NCBI GenBank assembly: GCA_944548615.1
Contig: OX155978.1
Location: 8,300,519 to 8,364,518, forward strand
Reading direction: 5' to 3'
From: Micropterix aruncella
Lineage: Eukaryota > Arthropoda > Insecta > Lepidoptera > Micropterigidae
DNA length: 64,000 bases
Shown: positions 21,683 to 32,248 of the stretch, in pieces
Position numbering within the stretch: the stretch's first letter is position 1
Layout of the letters: each line of letters starts with the position of its first letter
Position numbers and translations under genes: made by a program
The notes under the pieces: generated by a model
Told to the model about the DNA's origin: nothing
The model's database searches: none
Seen by the model: only the letters and a program-made list of their open reading frames with translations

Positions 21683-22034
21683 AACGTATTATTTTTTTTT
21701 GTGTGTTTTTTTAGTGTTTTCGGTTGGAATATGAATATAAATGTTAGTAAATTTGATTCCAAAACACTTTATTAACCGAATTCAGTGATTTTATGTACAT
21801 TTTATTCCAAGTTTACCTGTTTTTTTGAGTTGAATAATTGGGTGCGGTTTATCGCTATGGCGTCATTACTAATTATTGAGTTTTTTTTTGCGATAAATAA
21901 CTCTACAATTGCAAAATGTCTGCCTATTTCGTTGACAAAATACATATAATAATGTTTTTCTCTGGAATATAGGAAGTTTTCGGCGTATTTGTAAATTAAT
22001 GAGGTTATTTTTTTCGAGATTTTTATTCGAGAAA

Positions 22035-22400
22035 TCATCAAAATTTTTATTGGTTTTATGAGCTAATATCTAAATATTTTTGTATGTAAATATGCAAAAC
22101 GAAATATTAGCTTTGATAGATAATCTAATAAAGATCACGATAGCATTTACAATTTCTAAATAGCGTTCCGTATTTTTCCGAAAGACAAGTACAAGTTAGA
22201 AATGCCGTTTTTAGAATTTCTCATATTTATTCATAATTATCTAATTGTTTTACAAAATGACATATCAGTATTCTATATACGAAATTTCAATGCGATCATT
22301 GCACAGTTATTCTTTTTATGTTTGCTGTAGTAGTTACATAGTTATAGTAGTTTTTGTCGAGCGCGGCGATATTGCAAGAAATTCCAATAAATACTGGCAT
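22035..22400 (+). repeat. Dispersed repeat B, copy
   Basis: Close match to 58305-58682 in the same orientation, beginning near AAATCATCAAAATTTTTATT and ending near GATATTGCAAGAAATTCC. Confidence 0.65.
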
Positions 22401-22964
22401 CCGCTAGCATCCGCTGCTGTCACCAACGGCTACCCGCTTTTCTTCCGTGGTACAACGAGAATGGTGATTAGGCGGGATAATATAGAATTTAATTTGAGAT
22501 AAAATTGAAATAACATTATGAAAATAGAAAAAAAGAGGAAAAAGAAAAAAACTATTTAGAACATGTGTGTATACGTGTGTTCTTGGAAGTAAGTGTTTGA
22601 ATTTAAAAAGGCAAAGGATAAAGAAAAGGAAAAATAGAGGGTAAAATAGAAGGAGAAGAAGAAGAAAGGAGACCACTTATCTGCGTAACTGTGGTGTTTC
22701 TTCCTGTTGTCGGCAGCCGGGTATACAAGATGTGACAGAAACTCTTGCACAATCATGTTGATGGAACACTTACAGAAATAACTATGTATTATTCACTTGT
22801 GATAGCTTTTGATCGCGCACGGTGAATTTTTATTATTTTTGCCTCTCTCTCTCAAGTCTCAAAATAATAAGGGAAATGAAAGCTCTATACATAATAATAT
22901 AAATACAATAAATACAAAGGTAGTAGACATGGAATTCACCGACCAGAGTCGGGCGATTCTCGGT
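22401..22964. other. Spacer with a short inverted piece of a LINE 3' UTR
   Basis: Purine-rich around 22520-22680. At 22928-22955, GGAATTCACCGACC is the reverse complement of the LINE 3' UTR at about 24117-24142. No gene. Confidence 0.5.
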
Positions 22965-23165
22965 CACGACACTCGTAGCCAACATAGCCCTTCCTGAAGT
23001 CCGTTTGACTATGATCCAAAAGTCATTTGTGTATTCGGCCTTTAAACTCTTTAATAACCTGCCAATAAGGGAATTAGTACTAAAAAATATTCGAAGATAG
23101 AGTTAAACACTGGCTCATTAGACATACTATTTGTAAAATAGACGACCTTGAGAAAATATTACAAT
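22965..23165 (+). pseudogene. LINE C-terminal fragment
   Basis: Codons around 23010-23095 read SFVYSAFKLFNNLPIRELVL, the conserved tail of Jockey-superfamily LINE proteins. Short and decayed. Confidence 0.5.
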
Positions 23166-23289
23166 ACTTTTAATATAGGTACATATTTATTATGAAAAAT
23201 AATACCATATATCTAAGATACCTCTATTATTATTATAGTAGTAATATGTTGATAATATTTGATTATTCATTATGATTATTGTCGTTCTA

Positions 23290-24150
23290 CGTATTGAGCA
23301 GTTATCTTTTAACTTCGCTCGTTGGAGCTTTGCCGAGGACAGTTCTTGTCCCCTCTGTAGCAATACCCCTTGCACAGCTAGACACATTCTAGCTGGCTGC
23401 AAGGTGGCCTTAGATCAAGGACGGTACACTTACCGCCATGACAAAGTTCTCGCTGTTATTCGCGAGGTAATTAGTCTCTCAGTGGCTCGTGCCAACAAGG
23501 GTTTGACAGTATCCTCCAAACCGCCAATACAGTTTGTGCGGGATGGCTCTAAAGGCAAAAAACATTTAACTACAAAACCTTTCTCAATAATTAAGAAAGC
23601 TACAGATTGGATTCTGGAGGTTGATTCGGTCTCTAAGCAATATAAATTCCCTGAAAGTCTCGGATGCACAGCCCTCCGTCCAGATATAACTCTTTACTCT
23701 CTATCTCGGAAGGTGGCCCTTATTGTAGAATTAACTGTTCCATGGTAATCAAATATCCCAAAAGACCACGAGTATAAATTAAATAAATACCATGATCTTG
23801 CAAATGCCGTAACCCGGAACGGCTTCACTGTTCACCTTCACGCGGTGGAAGTTGGCGCTCGTGGCCTGCCAGCTAAATCTCTATTTCACCTCTTTAAAGA
23901 TCTTGGCCTTTCCAGAAAAATATTCAACTCTTTCTTAGAAAAAATACCTAAATCTGCGATTTGCGCATCTCAAATTCTATGGCTTCGAAGGGGGAGTGAA
24001 TGGGTGGTAAGGTAAACATGTGGCAAGACAGCTGTCCTAAACCTACCACAGCCGGTTCGTAAGTCCGGAATCCACTGCTCACCCCCCAGAAGTGTAAAAA
24101 ATAGTATTATGATGGGCCCGACTCCGGTCGGTGAATTCCATGGCAGCTCC
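23290..24150 (+). pseudogene. LINE C-terminus with restriction-like endonuclease, copy 1
   Basis: The frame has a zinc knuckle CPLCSNTPCTARHILAGC (C-x2-C-x8-H-x4-C) and RYTYRHDKVL. A putative PD-(D/E)xK-type endonuclease core follows: RPD, about 12 residues later ELT, then a lysine-rich K..KY stretch. After the stop at about 23746 the same frame continues (NGFTVHLHAVEVGARGLPA, WLRRGSEW) to a natural end at about 24015. This layout is typical of R2-superfamily LINEs (R2, R4, Hero, NeSL). The reverse transcriptase is absent. Related copies are at 24350-25545 (minus) and 35045-35915 (plus). Confidence 0.7.
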
Positions 24151-24349
24151 GCTTATATTTATTATTTCGTTACTTTTGATTATTTTTAGTATTATTTTTA
24201 CTGATTTCAAAAATAAATGAATTACCTATTTATTACATCTATATTTTGATCATTGAGTTTTAAACATTAGGATTGTGTACATTAGGTTTATGACATATCT
24301 AATTGTATTTATTTTGGATGAATCAAAAACTATTGACTATTGACTATTG

Positions 24350-25545
24350 ACATCATAATCATTATTACACTTCTGGGAGCGAGCGATGGACTCCGAACTA
24401 ACCACCGGCTGTGGTAGGTTTCGGGCAGCTTTCTACCCAAATGTGAGCGTTAATCTTACCACCCAATAATTCCCTCTTCGAAGTCATATAATTTGAGATG
24501 CAAAATTGAAGTTTTACATATTATCTTTAGGAAGGAGATGATGATTTTCCTAGAGAGACCAATATCTTTAAAGAAGTGAATCAGAGATTTGGCTGTCAGG
24601 CCATGAGCGCTAACTTCCACTGCGTGAAGGTGAACAGTCGCGAGACCGCATTCGCGAGATCGTGGTATTTGTTTAATTTGTGATCTTGGTATTTTGGGAT
24701 ATTTGGTTCCAATGTGACAGTTAATTCTACAATAAGGGTCATATTTCGAGATGAGAAGTTATATCTAGAGCAGCGATGCACAGACTTTTTCTACTTGAGG
24801 GCCGCATCACCTTCTTCCAACTAACGGAGGGCCTATGAAACAATGTTATGGTTATGGTCTTCGATAAATTATTTATTTTCTGCTTCTTTAAAAATTTGGA
24901 TCATTCAACCTCACGTGTATCAATGTCAGAATAATAATATAACATATATCAGTGCCAATACAATAGTTAAAAAATGGAAAATTTTAGATTACAAATACGT
25001 ATCATTGTTATCCATATTACAGTATAATATACTAGGAATAACATGTATTCTATTCTATTATCTAACTAAGAATATTCTATATATTTAACTAAGAATAAAT
25101 TTTATTCTTAGTTAGATACATGACATTGTGTAGAAGACACAATTTTTTGTATGTTAGGGGTCACTTTAGTAGTGGCTAAGCGCAAAATGCCTTCAAGAGT
25201 TTCGTTGTTAAGACGATTTCGGTTCTTACATTTATTAGCATTATTCATTATTGAAAATGTTTGCGAAGTGCGAACGAGACGTCGGAGCGCTCGGCGAGCG
25301 TGTACAGTTTTCTACCTATGTATATTGAAAAAATATTTTTCAAATAATTTCGAGGACGGGGGCCGCCCACAAAGTGTCGGCGGGCCGAGGTCTGTGCATC
25401 GCTGATCTAGAGGAAGGGCAGTGCATCCGTGACATTCAGGAAATCTTTAATGCTTAGAGACCGAATCGACCTACAGAATCCAATCTGAAGCTTTCTCGAT
25501 TATGAAGTCAGGCTTTGCAGTGGAATGCTTCGTACCTTTTTTGCT
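24350..25545 (-). pseudogene. Restriction-like-endonuclease LINE fragment, split by a hAT element
   Basis: 24350-24762 and 25413-25545 are the two halves of one minus-strand copy matching 23290-24150. The gap is exactly filled by the hAT element at 24771-25404 plus its 8-bp target duplication. Stops are present. Confidence 0.7.
24771..25404. mobile_element. Non-autonomous hAT element
   Basis: 634 bp with terminal inverted repeats CAGCGATGCACAGAC / GTCTGTGCATCGCTG and subterminal GGGCCGC motifs at both ends. The 8-bp target duplication ATCTAGAG is at 24763-24770 and 25405-25412. An 8-bp duplication and CAG..CTG ends are hallmarks of hAT. No transposase coding. Confidence 0.9.
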
Positions 25546-26282
25546 TTAAATATCCGGTAACAATTTACAAAGTGTCTAAGCCTTAGTAAGGAAATTGACC
25601 AACGAAAAACTGAAGCATTCCTCAAGAAGCACAAACAAGACGTCTGTCTGAGTGTCTGAGTGTATTCCTCCACGATAGCGACCACACGCTTAATCCGATA
25701 GAGCTGAAATTTGGCGGATTGTGGTTGAAATCGATCCACCTAGCTCACTTGTCGTATTTCAATTTCGAAATGTTAGACTTGTTGGGTCGAAACGACATTG
25801 ATTTTTATTGGTCAGTATATTTCCGTAAACTACTATCCGCGCTCGTCGCCGACAAACTAGTAGTGTAGTTGACTCTAAATATATTCGACGTTTCATCGCC
25901 GCACAGTGTGAGCTCCTCCTTGGCTACTTGCCGGGAAACAATTTTGACACAACCAATGCCTACAGAGATTCTAAGTGCCTACAGAGATTCTGTCTCTTTC
26001 GTTGCGGAATACGACAGTTCTTTCCGCGGCGGATTCTTTTTAAGCCGCTGGAGCGGTAATTTGTCGAGGCGCGCAAATCCGTTAATGAAAGTCAAATAAA
26101 AGACGGCGCGCCACTTAAGGAAGCAAAGGCCCTCGACTCGGAATATTTCAATTAATCTTGTGACAGTTTTAATCACACGGCGGGATTTACGTCGACCGAG
26201 ATTAAGGCAAACGGAGCCGCGGCGCGAGGCGCTGCCGCAGCCGCGACCTCCTATGACATTTAATTTAATACAGGTACGTAAC
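25546..26282. other. Spacer with repeat F fragment
   Basis: 25640-25790 matches repeat F at 18460-18700 (CGATAGCGACCACACGCTTA, AGAGCTGAAATTTGGC). The rest is unassigned. The end (about 26190-26282) is related in inverted orientation to 29080-29115. Confidence 0.5.
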
Positions 26283-27092
26283 ACTCGCGGGTTTAACAAT
26301 CATTTTAATGAGATATTTCATTAGCGGGATGTGAACGAATATCGCCCAGATGCCTGATGGGATCGAGTCGCAAGCATCAAGATTAGTTTACTTATTTGAG
26401 CAAAGCTAGAGGATACAACTAGAGCTGTCAACTACAACGGACGAACTCGCGGGTTTAACAATCATTTTAATGAGATATTTCATTAGCGGGATGTGAACGA
26501 ATATCGCCCAGATGCCTGATGGGATCGAGTCGCAAGCATCAAGATTAGTTTACTTATTTGAGCAAAGCTAGAGGATACAACTAGAGCTGTCAACTACAAC
26601 GGACGAACTCGCGGGTTTAACAATCATTTTAATGAGATATTTCATTAGCGGGATGTGAACGAATATCGCCCAGATGCCTGATGGGATCGAGTCGCAAGCA
26701 TCAAGATTAGTTTACTTATTTGAGCAAAGCTAGAGGATACAACTAGAGCTGTCAACTACAACGGACGAACTCGCGGGTTTAACAATCATTTTAATGAGAT
26801 ATTTCATTAGCGGGATGTGAACGAATATCGCCCAGATGCCTGATGGGATCGAGTCGCAAGCATCAAGATTAGTTTACTTATTTGATCAAAGCTAGAGAAT
26901 ACAACTAGAGCTGTCAACTACAACGGACGAACTCGCGGGTTTAACAATTATTTTAATGAGATATTTCATTAGCGGGATGTGAACGAATATCGCCCAGATG
27001 CCTGATGGGATCAAGTCGCGAGCATCAAGATTAGTTTACTTATGTGAGCAAAGCTAGAGAATACAACTAGAGCTGTCAACTACAACGGACGA
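26283..27092. repeat. Tandem array: five units of 162 bp
   Basis: ACTCGCGGG recurs at 26283, 26445, 26607, 26769 and 26931, and the next unit boundary is 27093, a constant 162-bp period with few changes. Each unit has about 130 bp of flanking sequence plus about 29 bp of the terminus of repeat A (CAACTAGAGCTGTCAACTAC). After the last unit the real repeat A copy continues. Confidence 0.95.
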
Positions 27093-27597
27093 ACTTGTCA
27101 CCTCAGGAAGTTTTAACGATATTAGATCGCGTTGTCTTCGTGTGGTGAGCGTAAAAGAATAGGATGAAAGACTTAGGATGAAATCAGTCCACTGTCTAGT
27201 TACGCCACTCGCCCATCAGAGGCCAACGCATTACGGCGAGGCACCGGGCAAGGTAACCAGTGGGCAGCTTTGCCCCCTGACTACCAGTTTTGAAGGATAT
27301 GTCAGTCTGGAATTAACCATGAGGATACCTCCTACCTCCTGACTGATTACAGGATCAAGAATGCTTGCGCGGTCCTCTCCCCAACGGTGATACGTTGTCT
27401 ACCTAATCTATCGCGGACCAAAAGCATCTTTTACCAGGCTTTGAATGATCATATAGCCAATTGGTCATTACAAGAGTAGTTGACGACATGTCAACATCCA
27501 CCCCCGCTGCTTAGGAGACAGTATATTGTCATAGTCTCCCGACTTCTTCAGTAATTAGTCAGAGTGCATATACCGATTGGCTATCGCCGCAGCGTCC
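27064..27597 (-). mobile_element. Repeat A, subfamily 2, truncated
   Basis: Starts CAACTAGAGCTGTCAACTAC and matches the copy at 17757-18450. It is truncated near 27597 at the end opposite the R1-like terminus, as 5' truncation during retrotransposition would give. Confidence 0.7.
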
Positions 27598-27631
27598 GGT
27601 AGCGCCGGGAGGAACGCCTCCCGGCGGATGC

Positions 27632-28599
27632 TTAAGCTGGGCATTGACGGTCAGTTTTTCGCGTCAGTAGAACTGGCGTGCATCCAAAATTTGATCGTGA
27701 ATGTCGAATCATCACTCCAGAGTTTTAACTGACGACACGCCACGAATATTTTCCGTGGCTACCATAATCCAACTGGCGCGTCGCGCCAAACTTACCATGA
27801 GTGCACAATCGCCAATCGGCAATCCAACGCGTCAGCTCTCTCTCAGCGCCCGTGGAGATAGCCCGTGTTGTGTTTTTGTTTTTGTCATGTCGGTGTCGTC
27901 GTCGTCATCATGGCGGTGTCGGACGTGTCATGATAGATTTCATCAAAAAATATAGAAATTCAGAATGTTTATGGAAAATAACCAAAAAAAATAAACGGTA
28001 GGTATCGACAAAAAGCTGTAGAAGATTTTATTTAGATAAAATATTCCAATTTTATTTAAATATTATTTATAAAATTGAATTAGATATTATAGAAGTAAGA
28101 TTTCATTCCCGATGCTAAGAAACGAAGAGTGGCAGTGAATCTCTCATGAGGGTTTATAGCTTGTCTCATATTAGTATCTTGTCAATATATGGAGTTACAA
28201 GTTCTAGAATCTTAAAATATGTCGCTTCGTCCATCCTTAAATAGTTTTGCCAGTCCCTCGGTTCTAACGATAACTCATTTGAGAAATTGACGTGCGTGCA
28301 TTGGCTCCTTTTTTAAGCCATTCTTTCATCCATTGCTTTCTTTTTCGTTTTCTTGTGAGTATATGACAACAAACAATAGCCGTAGTAAAATGGAATGTTT
28401 CTTCTTCGGAATCGGAATCCATTTTTATTCGTCCGCAAAGAGAAAACACGCCCTTCATGCGGCCGGGCCGGTCGAAAACTGAAGAGCCGGAGTGACGCCA
28501 GTGAATGGGGAAATCTAGTTGGCATAAAACCATTTGGAGTGACGCCACAGTTTTACGTTTACACTGACGCGAAAAACTGACCGTCAATGCCCAGCTTTA
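27632..28599. mobile_element. DNA transposon with terminal inverted repeats, superfamily unassigned
   Basis: About 968 bp. The terminal inverted repeats are about 38 bp with one or two mismatches (left 27632-27669, right 28562-28599), sharing GCTGGGCATTGACGGTCAGT and TTTTTCGCGTCAGT. GGATGC directly flanks both ends (27626-27631, 28600-28605). No transposase seen, so it is non-autonomous. Confidence 0.8.
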
Positions 28600-28605
28600 G
28601 GATGC

Positions 28606-28984
28606 AAAAAGGGTTTTGGGGATGGTGTTTGAGGGGGAGGGGGTTAGGAGTTTGCAGGAGGGGTTTGCTGCTTGCCGGAAAAGTCTTGGGGTGACACAAT
28701 CTATTTTATTTAATATTTATTTCTTTTATTCAATTTTTCGCAAGATGCTGTAATTTCCTTTTTTTTTCAAATAAATAAACTTAAGATTGCATGCCATAAT
28801 ATATACGACCTTAAATAGCGTTGTATGGACCATGGCTGCCTCAATTACTTGGCTCTTATGTATGTAGGTGTATTTGCATATTTTTTGGAGTACATGACTC
28901 TATATCTGTATAATTGTTCGCTGATATTGTATACTTGGATATATACTTGAACAAGTATACTATGCTCTGTATATTTTAACAAGT
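28606..28984. other. Spacer, no gene seen
   Basis: A G-rich stretch (28610-28690), then AT-rich DNA. Nothing recognised. Confidence 0.55.
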
Positions 28985-29115
28985 CTTCATGCCTGCGACA
29001 AGATCCCATTAGACCTTCAGGCGATATTAGTAAACATCCCGCTAATGAAATACCTCATTAAAATTATTGTTTGGCCCGCGAGTATCGCGTACCATTAAAT
29101 TTCATAGGAGGTCGC
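28985..29115 (-). repeat. Inverted copy of the 162-bp unit flank
   Basis: Reverse complement of about 26230-26370 (CATCCCGCTAATGAAAT, GCCCGCGAGT, CATAGGAGGTCGCG). Confidence 0.65.
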
Positions 29116-29353
29116 GCGGTCGCTTAATTCCAGTTTCGGCCAGATTTCTCTGACCCCCTGACTGGTTACGGGTTCGAGGTCGCTTGCGCGGTGCTCTTCT
29201 TGTGATTCGGTGTCTACCGAATCTATCGCGGACCACGGCATCCTTTGCCCGGCTGTTCATCCGGTATCGGGGAGCAGATTGATCGTGTCAAGAGCGACAA
29301 CCACCCCCGCTCTATAGGAAACAAAGCCGTTTTCTGACTCTCCCTGTTATCAG

Positions 29354-30339
29354 GGAGCTAATGAGCCCATGATGAGGTGGCCACGATGACCCATGTGTTC
29401 AGGGTCGGTCACACTCACGGGTCAACACCCATCCGATGGCCTCCACGCATGGGGTGCGAATCTGTTTATTTATTTACTTATTTATTTATTTATTTATTTG
29501 TTAATATATCAAAATATGTATGTATATACATATACATACATATAATATGTCAAACTCAAAAATTTATTTATATATTTACATTTTACTTTAGATACACACA
29601 CAATGTATATTATATGCTATAATTTCAAATTTAATTTTAGGCTATAATTTGTTGCCTACTCTTCTTTTCACACCAGCATGTTGGTTGACTGGAAGATATT
29701 GCTGTAGTGTAGCAATAAGTCCGCCATTGTACCTTATTTTATTGTGCAATAAAGAGATTTTCATTCATTCATTCATTCAATCTGGGTAGGACACTGGGTC
29801 AACCAGTCTCCCCTGGGAATCAAACCTCTGGCGCTCCTGGACGGTCTGCGCACCGAGCGGCGCAAGCCAATCGATTGTGCTCTCCGACTAACAGTCGGGG
29901 GAGTCTGGGAACTGTATTGTTTCCTATTGAGCGGGGGTGGTTGCCTACCTTACGGCGACTGCTCTTGAAATGACCACTGGCCATCCGATCCCGGTTCACA
30001 TTCGGGCAAAGGACGCCTTGGTCCGCGATAGATTCGGTGCACACCGTTTCACCGCTTCGTAAGGGAGAGGACCGCGCAAGCGACCTCGAACTCGGAACTA
30101 ATCGAGAAACCGGAGAAATCTGGTCACAATTGGAAGCAAGGGCGCGAGTGTCGGCCCGCCAGGTAACATACTGGCTATCTCGCGGTAAAGGCGTTGGCTT
30201 CTTGCGGGTTGTGGCGTACCTAGACGTCGGATTTGTAATGTCCAAAGTCTTCTACGCTCACTGCACGGTCGATAGAACGATGAATCGTTAAAACGTCCTG
30301 CGGTGACGGGTTCGCCCGTTGTGGTTGACATCTCAATAT
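29354..30339 (+). mobile_element. Repeat A inserted in repeat A, with a LINE tail inside
   Basis: Inverted relative to its host copy. It has an exact 14-bp target duplication CTCCCTGTTATCAG. Removing the LINE at 29461-29779 leaves about 667 bp, the same length as the copies at 9.5-10.9 kb, which fixes the ends of the element. Confidence 0.85.
29461..29779 (+). mobile_element. 5'-truncated LINE 3' end, probably RTE-like
   Basis: Contains TTGGTTGACTGGAAG, GCAATAAGTCCGCC and TGTGCAATAAAGAG, then a (CATT)n tail (29759-29778). Similar 3' ends are common in insect LINEs; the RTE assignment is from memory. It lies inside the repeat A copy. Confidence 0.65.
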
Positions 30340-30624
30340 CTCCCTGTTATCAGTCGGAATGCACCATCGATTCACTGACGCCGCACGGCGCGCAAACTGT
30401 CCAAGAGCTCCCGAAGGACGATTCTCAAGGGAACTGGCCCGCAGGCAGAACTATAGTAGGTGGCGAACACAATAGATCAGCAATAGTCGCAGTGTTACAA
30501 GTCCCATAAGGACCTTCGAAAGCCCCACACAACAAATAAAATAAAAAAAAAAGGTCAGAGGGACGCATATTCGTTACATCGAGGAATTCGTCATAATGAG
30601 GTTCGTTATATCCAGGTTTTACTG

Positions 30625-30895
30625 TACATGATGATGTGGGAGGGAGAAAGTAGGTGAAAGACGTGACAAAGCGAGTCATTAAAATTCTGCGCGATACTCG
30701 ACCGCCAAAACAATTTCGCGCGTCGAGTTACCCAGCCAAACTGAGCTGAGTGACATCGCGGGGTACGCCTTCCGCAAATATGTGCCATCGTCCCAGCAGC
30801 CGTTCGTTACTTATTTGCTCCTGGTTTCGCCCTCAAATTCCCAATACTTGCGAAATATAACCCAACGTAGGTGGAACAATAAAGGGCGACACGTG
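30625..30895. repeat. Dispersed repeat E, copy 1
   Basis: CTCGACCGCCAAAACAATTT and CCGCAAATATGTGCCA, followed by CAGCAGCCGTTCGTTACTTA. Matched at 36005-36300 and 40256-40560. Class unknown. Confidence 0.6.
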
Positions 30896-30903
30896 ATTTT
30901 ATA

Positions 30904-31563
30904 TCTATACTAATATTATAAAAAGGTAAAGTTTGTGACTTTGTAGGAAGTAATCTCTGGATCTACTGAACCGATTTTGAAAATTCTTTTACCATTAGAA
31001 AGCCACGTTATTTGTGAGTGTCATAGGCTATACATTAATCCGAAAAATGAAAACACTTTTTCGTGGTGGAAGGATTTGCAAAGTAAGTCGGAGAATAACC
31101 GCTCTAACGAAAACGTTTCTAACTAACGCTGCCTTAACGATGAGAGGTATAATATATAACGATGCATATAATTTCCCTTTTACTGCATAAATAGTTAAAG
31201 AGATAATACGGTCACAAATAACACACTCAGAAGAAGACACTCACAAATAAGTAATTTTATCGTCTCAAGTGTTTAAAACAAAAGACTTTTCCTTTTTACT
31301 GCATATAATTTCCCTTTTACTGCATAAATTGTTAAAGAGATAATACGCTCAGAAATAAGACACTCACAAAAAGACACTCACAAATAACGGTATTATAATC
31401 AAATTGGCATGCAAATACATACATACATATGCAGTAAAAATATAACCCTTCTTTTCGCAGTCAGGAAATAAATCATAGCACTCAGTACTAACCGACCCAC
31501 ACTCATAATTTCATCACAAGTAAAAAGTTTTACCGCCTAACGAAGTAGGCACGGGTCAGCTAA
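30904..31563 (+). mobile_element. Non-autonomous Helitron, copy 2
   Basis: Begins TCTATACTAATATTATAAAA after an A and ends in CACGGGTCAGCTAA before a T. The end thus matches the CTRR-T rule for Helitrons. The hairpin is upstream (CCTA-loop-TAGG). Internal part duplicated relative to the other copies (TTTACTGCATA repeated). Confidence 0.88.
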
Positions 31564-31676
31564 TTTGAAATATTTTCGCAGAGGACTTCCATCGATGCGA
31601 GCATGGATTGCGTTTCCCGTATTCGGCTCGAAGGACCAAAACGTTTCCACAGTTGTGCTATCTAGTACACTTTAGG

Positions 31677-32018
31677 GCTGTCATTTGCAACTGGCGAACC
31701 CGACACCTAAGGCTGTTATAACGATATAGATCGTTTTTTCAACCGTCAGGTGATTACACAGAGACTCAGGGACAACACAGTCGACAGTCTAGCTCCGCCA
31801 ACATGCCCGTAAGAAGCCGACACCCTACCGCGAGGCGCTGGAAAGTGAATCCAGCGGGCTAACCTCATGTCCTTACTACCAGATTTCTGGTCACGGTTTC
31901 GAGGTCGCTTCTCTCGAGGTCGGCCTCTACGTGACGTAAGCAGTTATTCAGATCGAATATTTTGCGGACCCTGACGCCCTTTCCCCGCCATGGTCACTCG
32001 GGTCCGATATATAGTACA
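31677..32018 (-). repeat. Repeat A, subfamily 2, truncated
   Basis: Begins at the R1-like terminus (GGCTGTCATTTGCAACTGGC) and is cut off at about 32018. Confidence 0.6.
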
Positions 32019-32021
32019 ACT

Positions 32022-32248
32022 AACTAGAGTTGTCAACTACAGCGGGCGAGCCCGTCACCTCAGGAAGTTTTAACGATTAGTCGTTCTGTCTCCCTGAAGT
32101 GAGCGCAGAAGACTTGGACAAAAACAGTCCACCATCAAGCTCCGCCACATGCCCGTAAGAGGCCAACGCCTTAACCGCGAGATAGCCAGGAGTGTTACCC
32201 AGCGGGCTTACACTCACGCCCTTACTTCTAATTGCGACCAGATTACCC
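32022..32248 (-). repeat. Repeat A, truncated copy
   Basis: Begins ACTAGAGTTGTCAACTACAG and is truncated after GCGACCAGATTAC. The R1-like terminus is kept and the opposite end is lost. Confidence 0.7.

Larger units (their letters stand above)
29116..30450 (-). repeat. Repeat A copy interrupted by another repeat A
   Basis: 29116-29353 and 30354-30450 are one copy. It is interrupted at CTCCCTGTTATCAG, which is duplicated at 29340-29353 and 30340-30353. Confidence 0.75.

Noticed and set aside
22404..22756. Possible secreted protein (phenylalanine/leucine-rich minus-strand frames)
   Set aside because: The plus strand is simple purine-rich sequence (GAAAA/AGGAA), which gives F/L/S-rich frames by composition.
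26283..27092. CRISPR array
   Set aside because: The period is 162 bp with the whole unit repeated; there are no unique spacers and the context is an insect genome.
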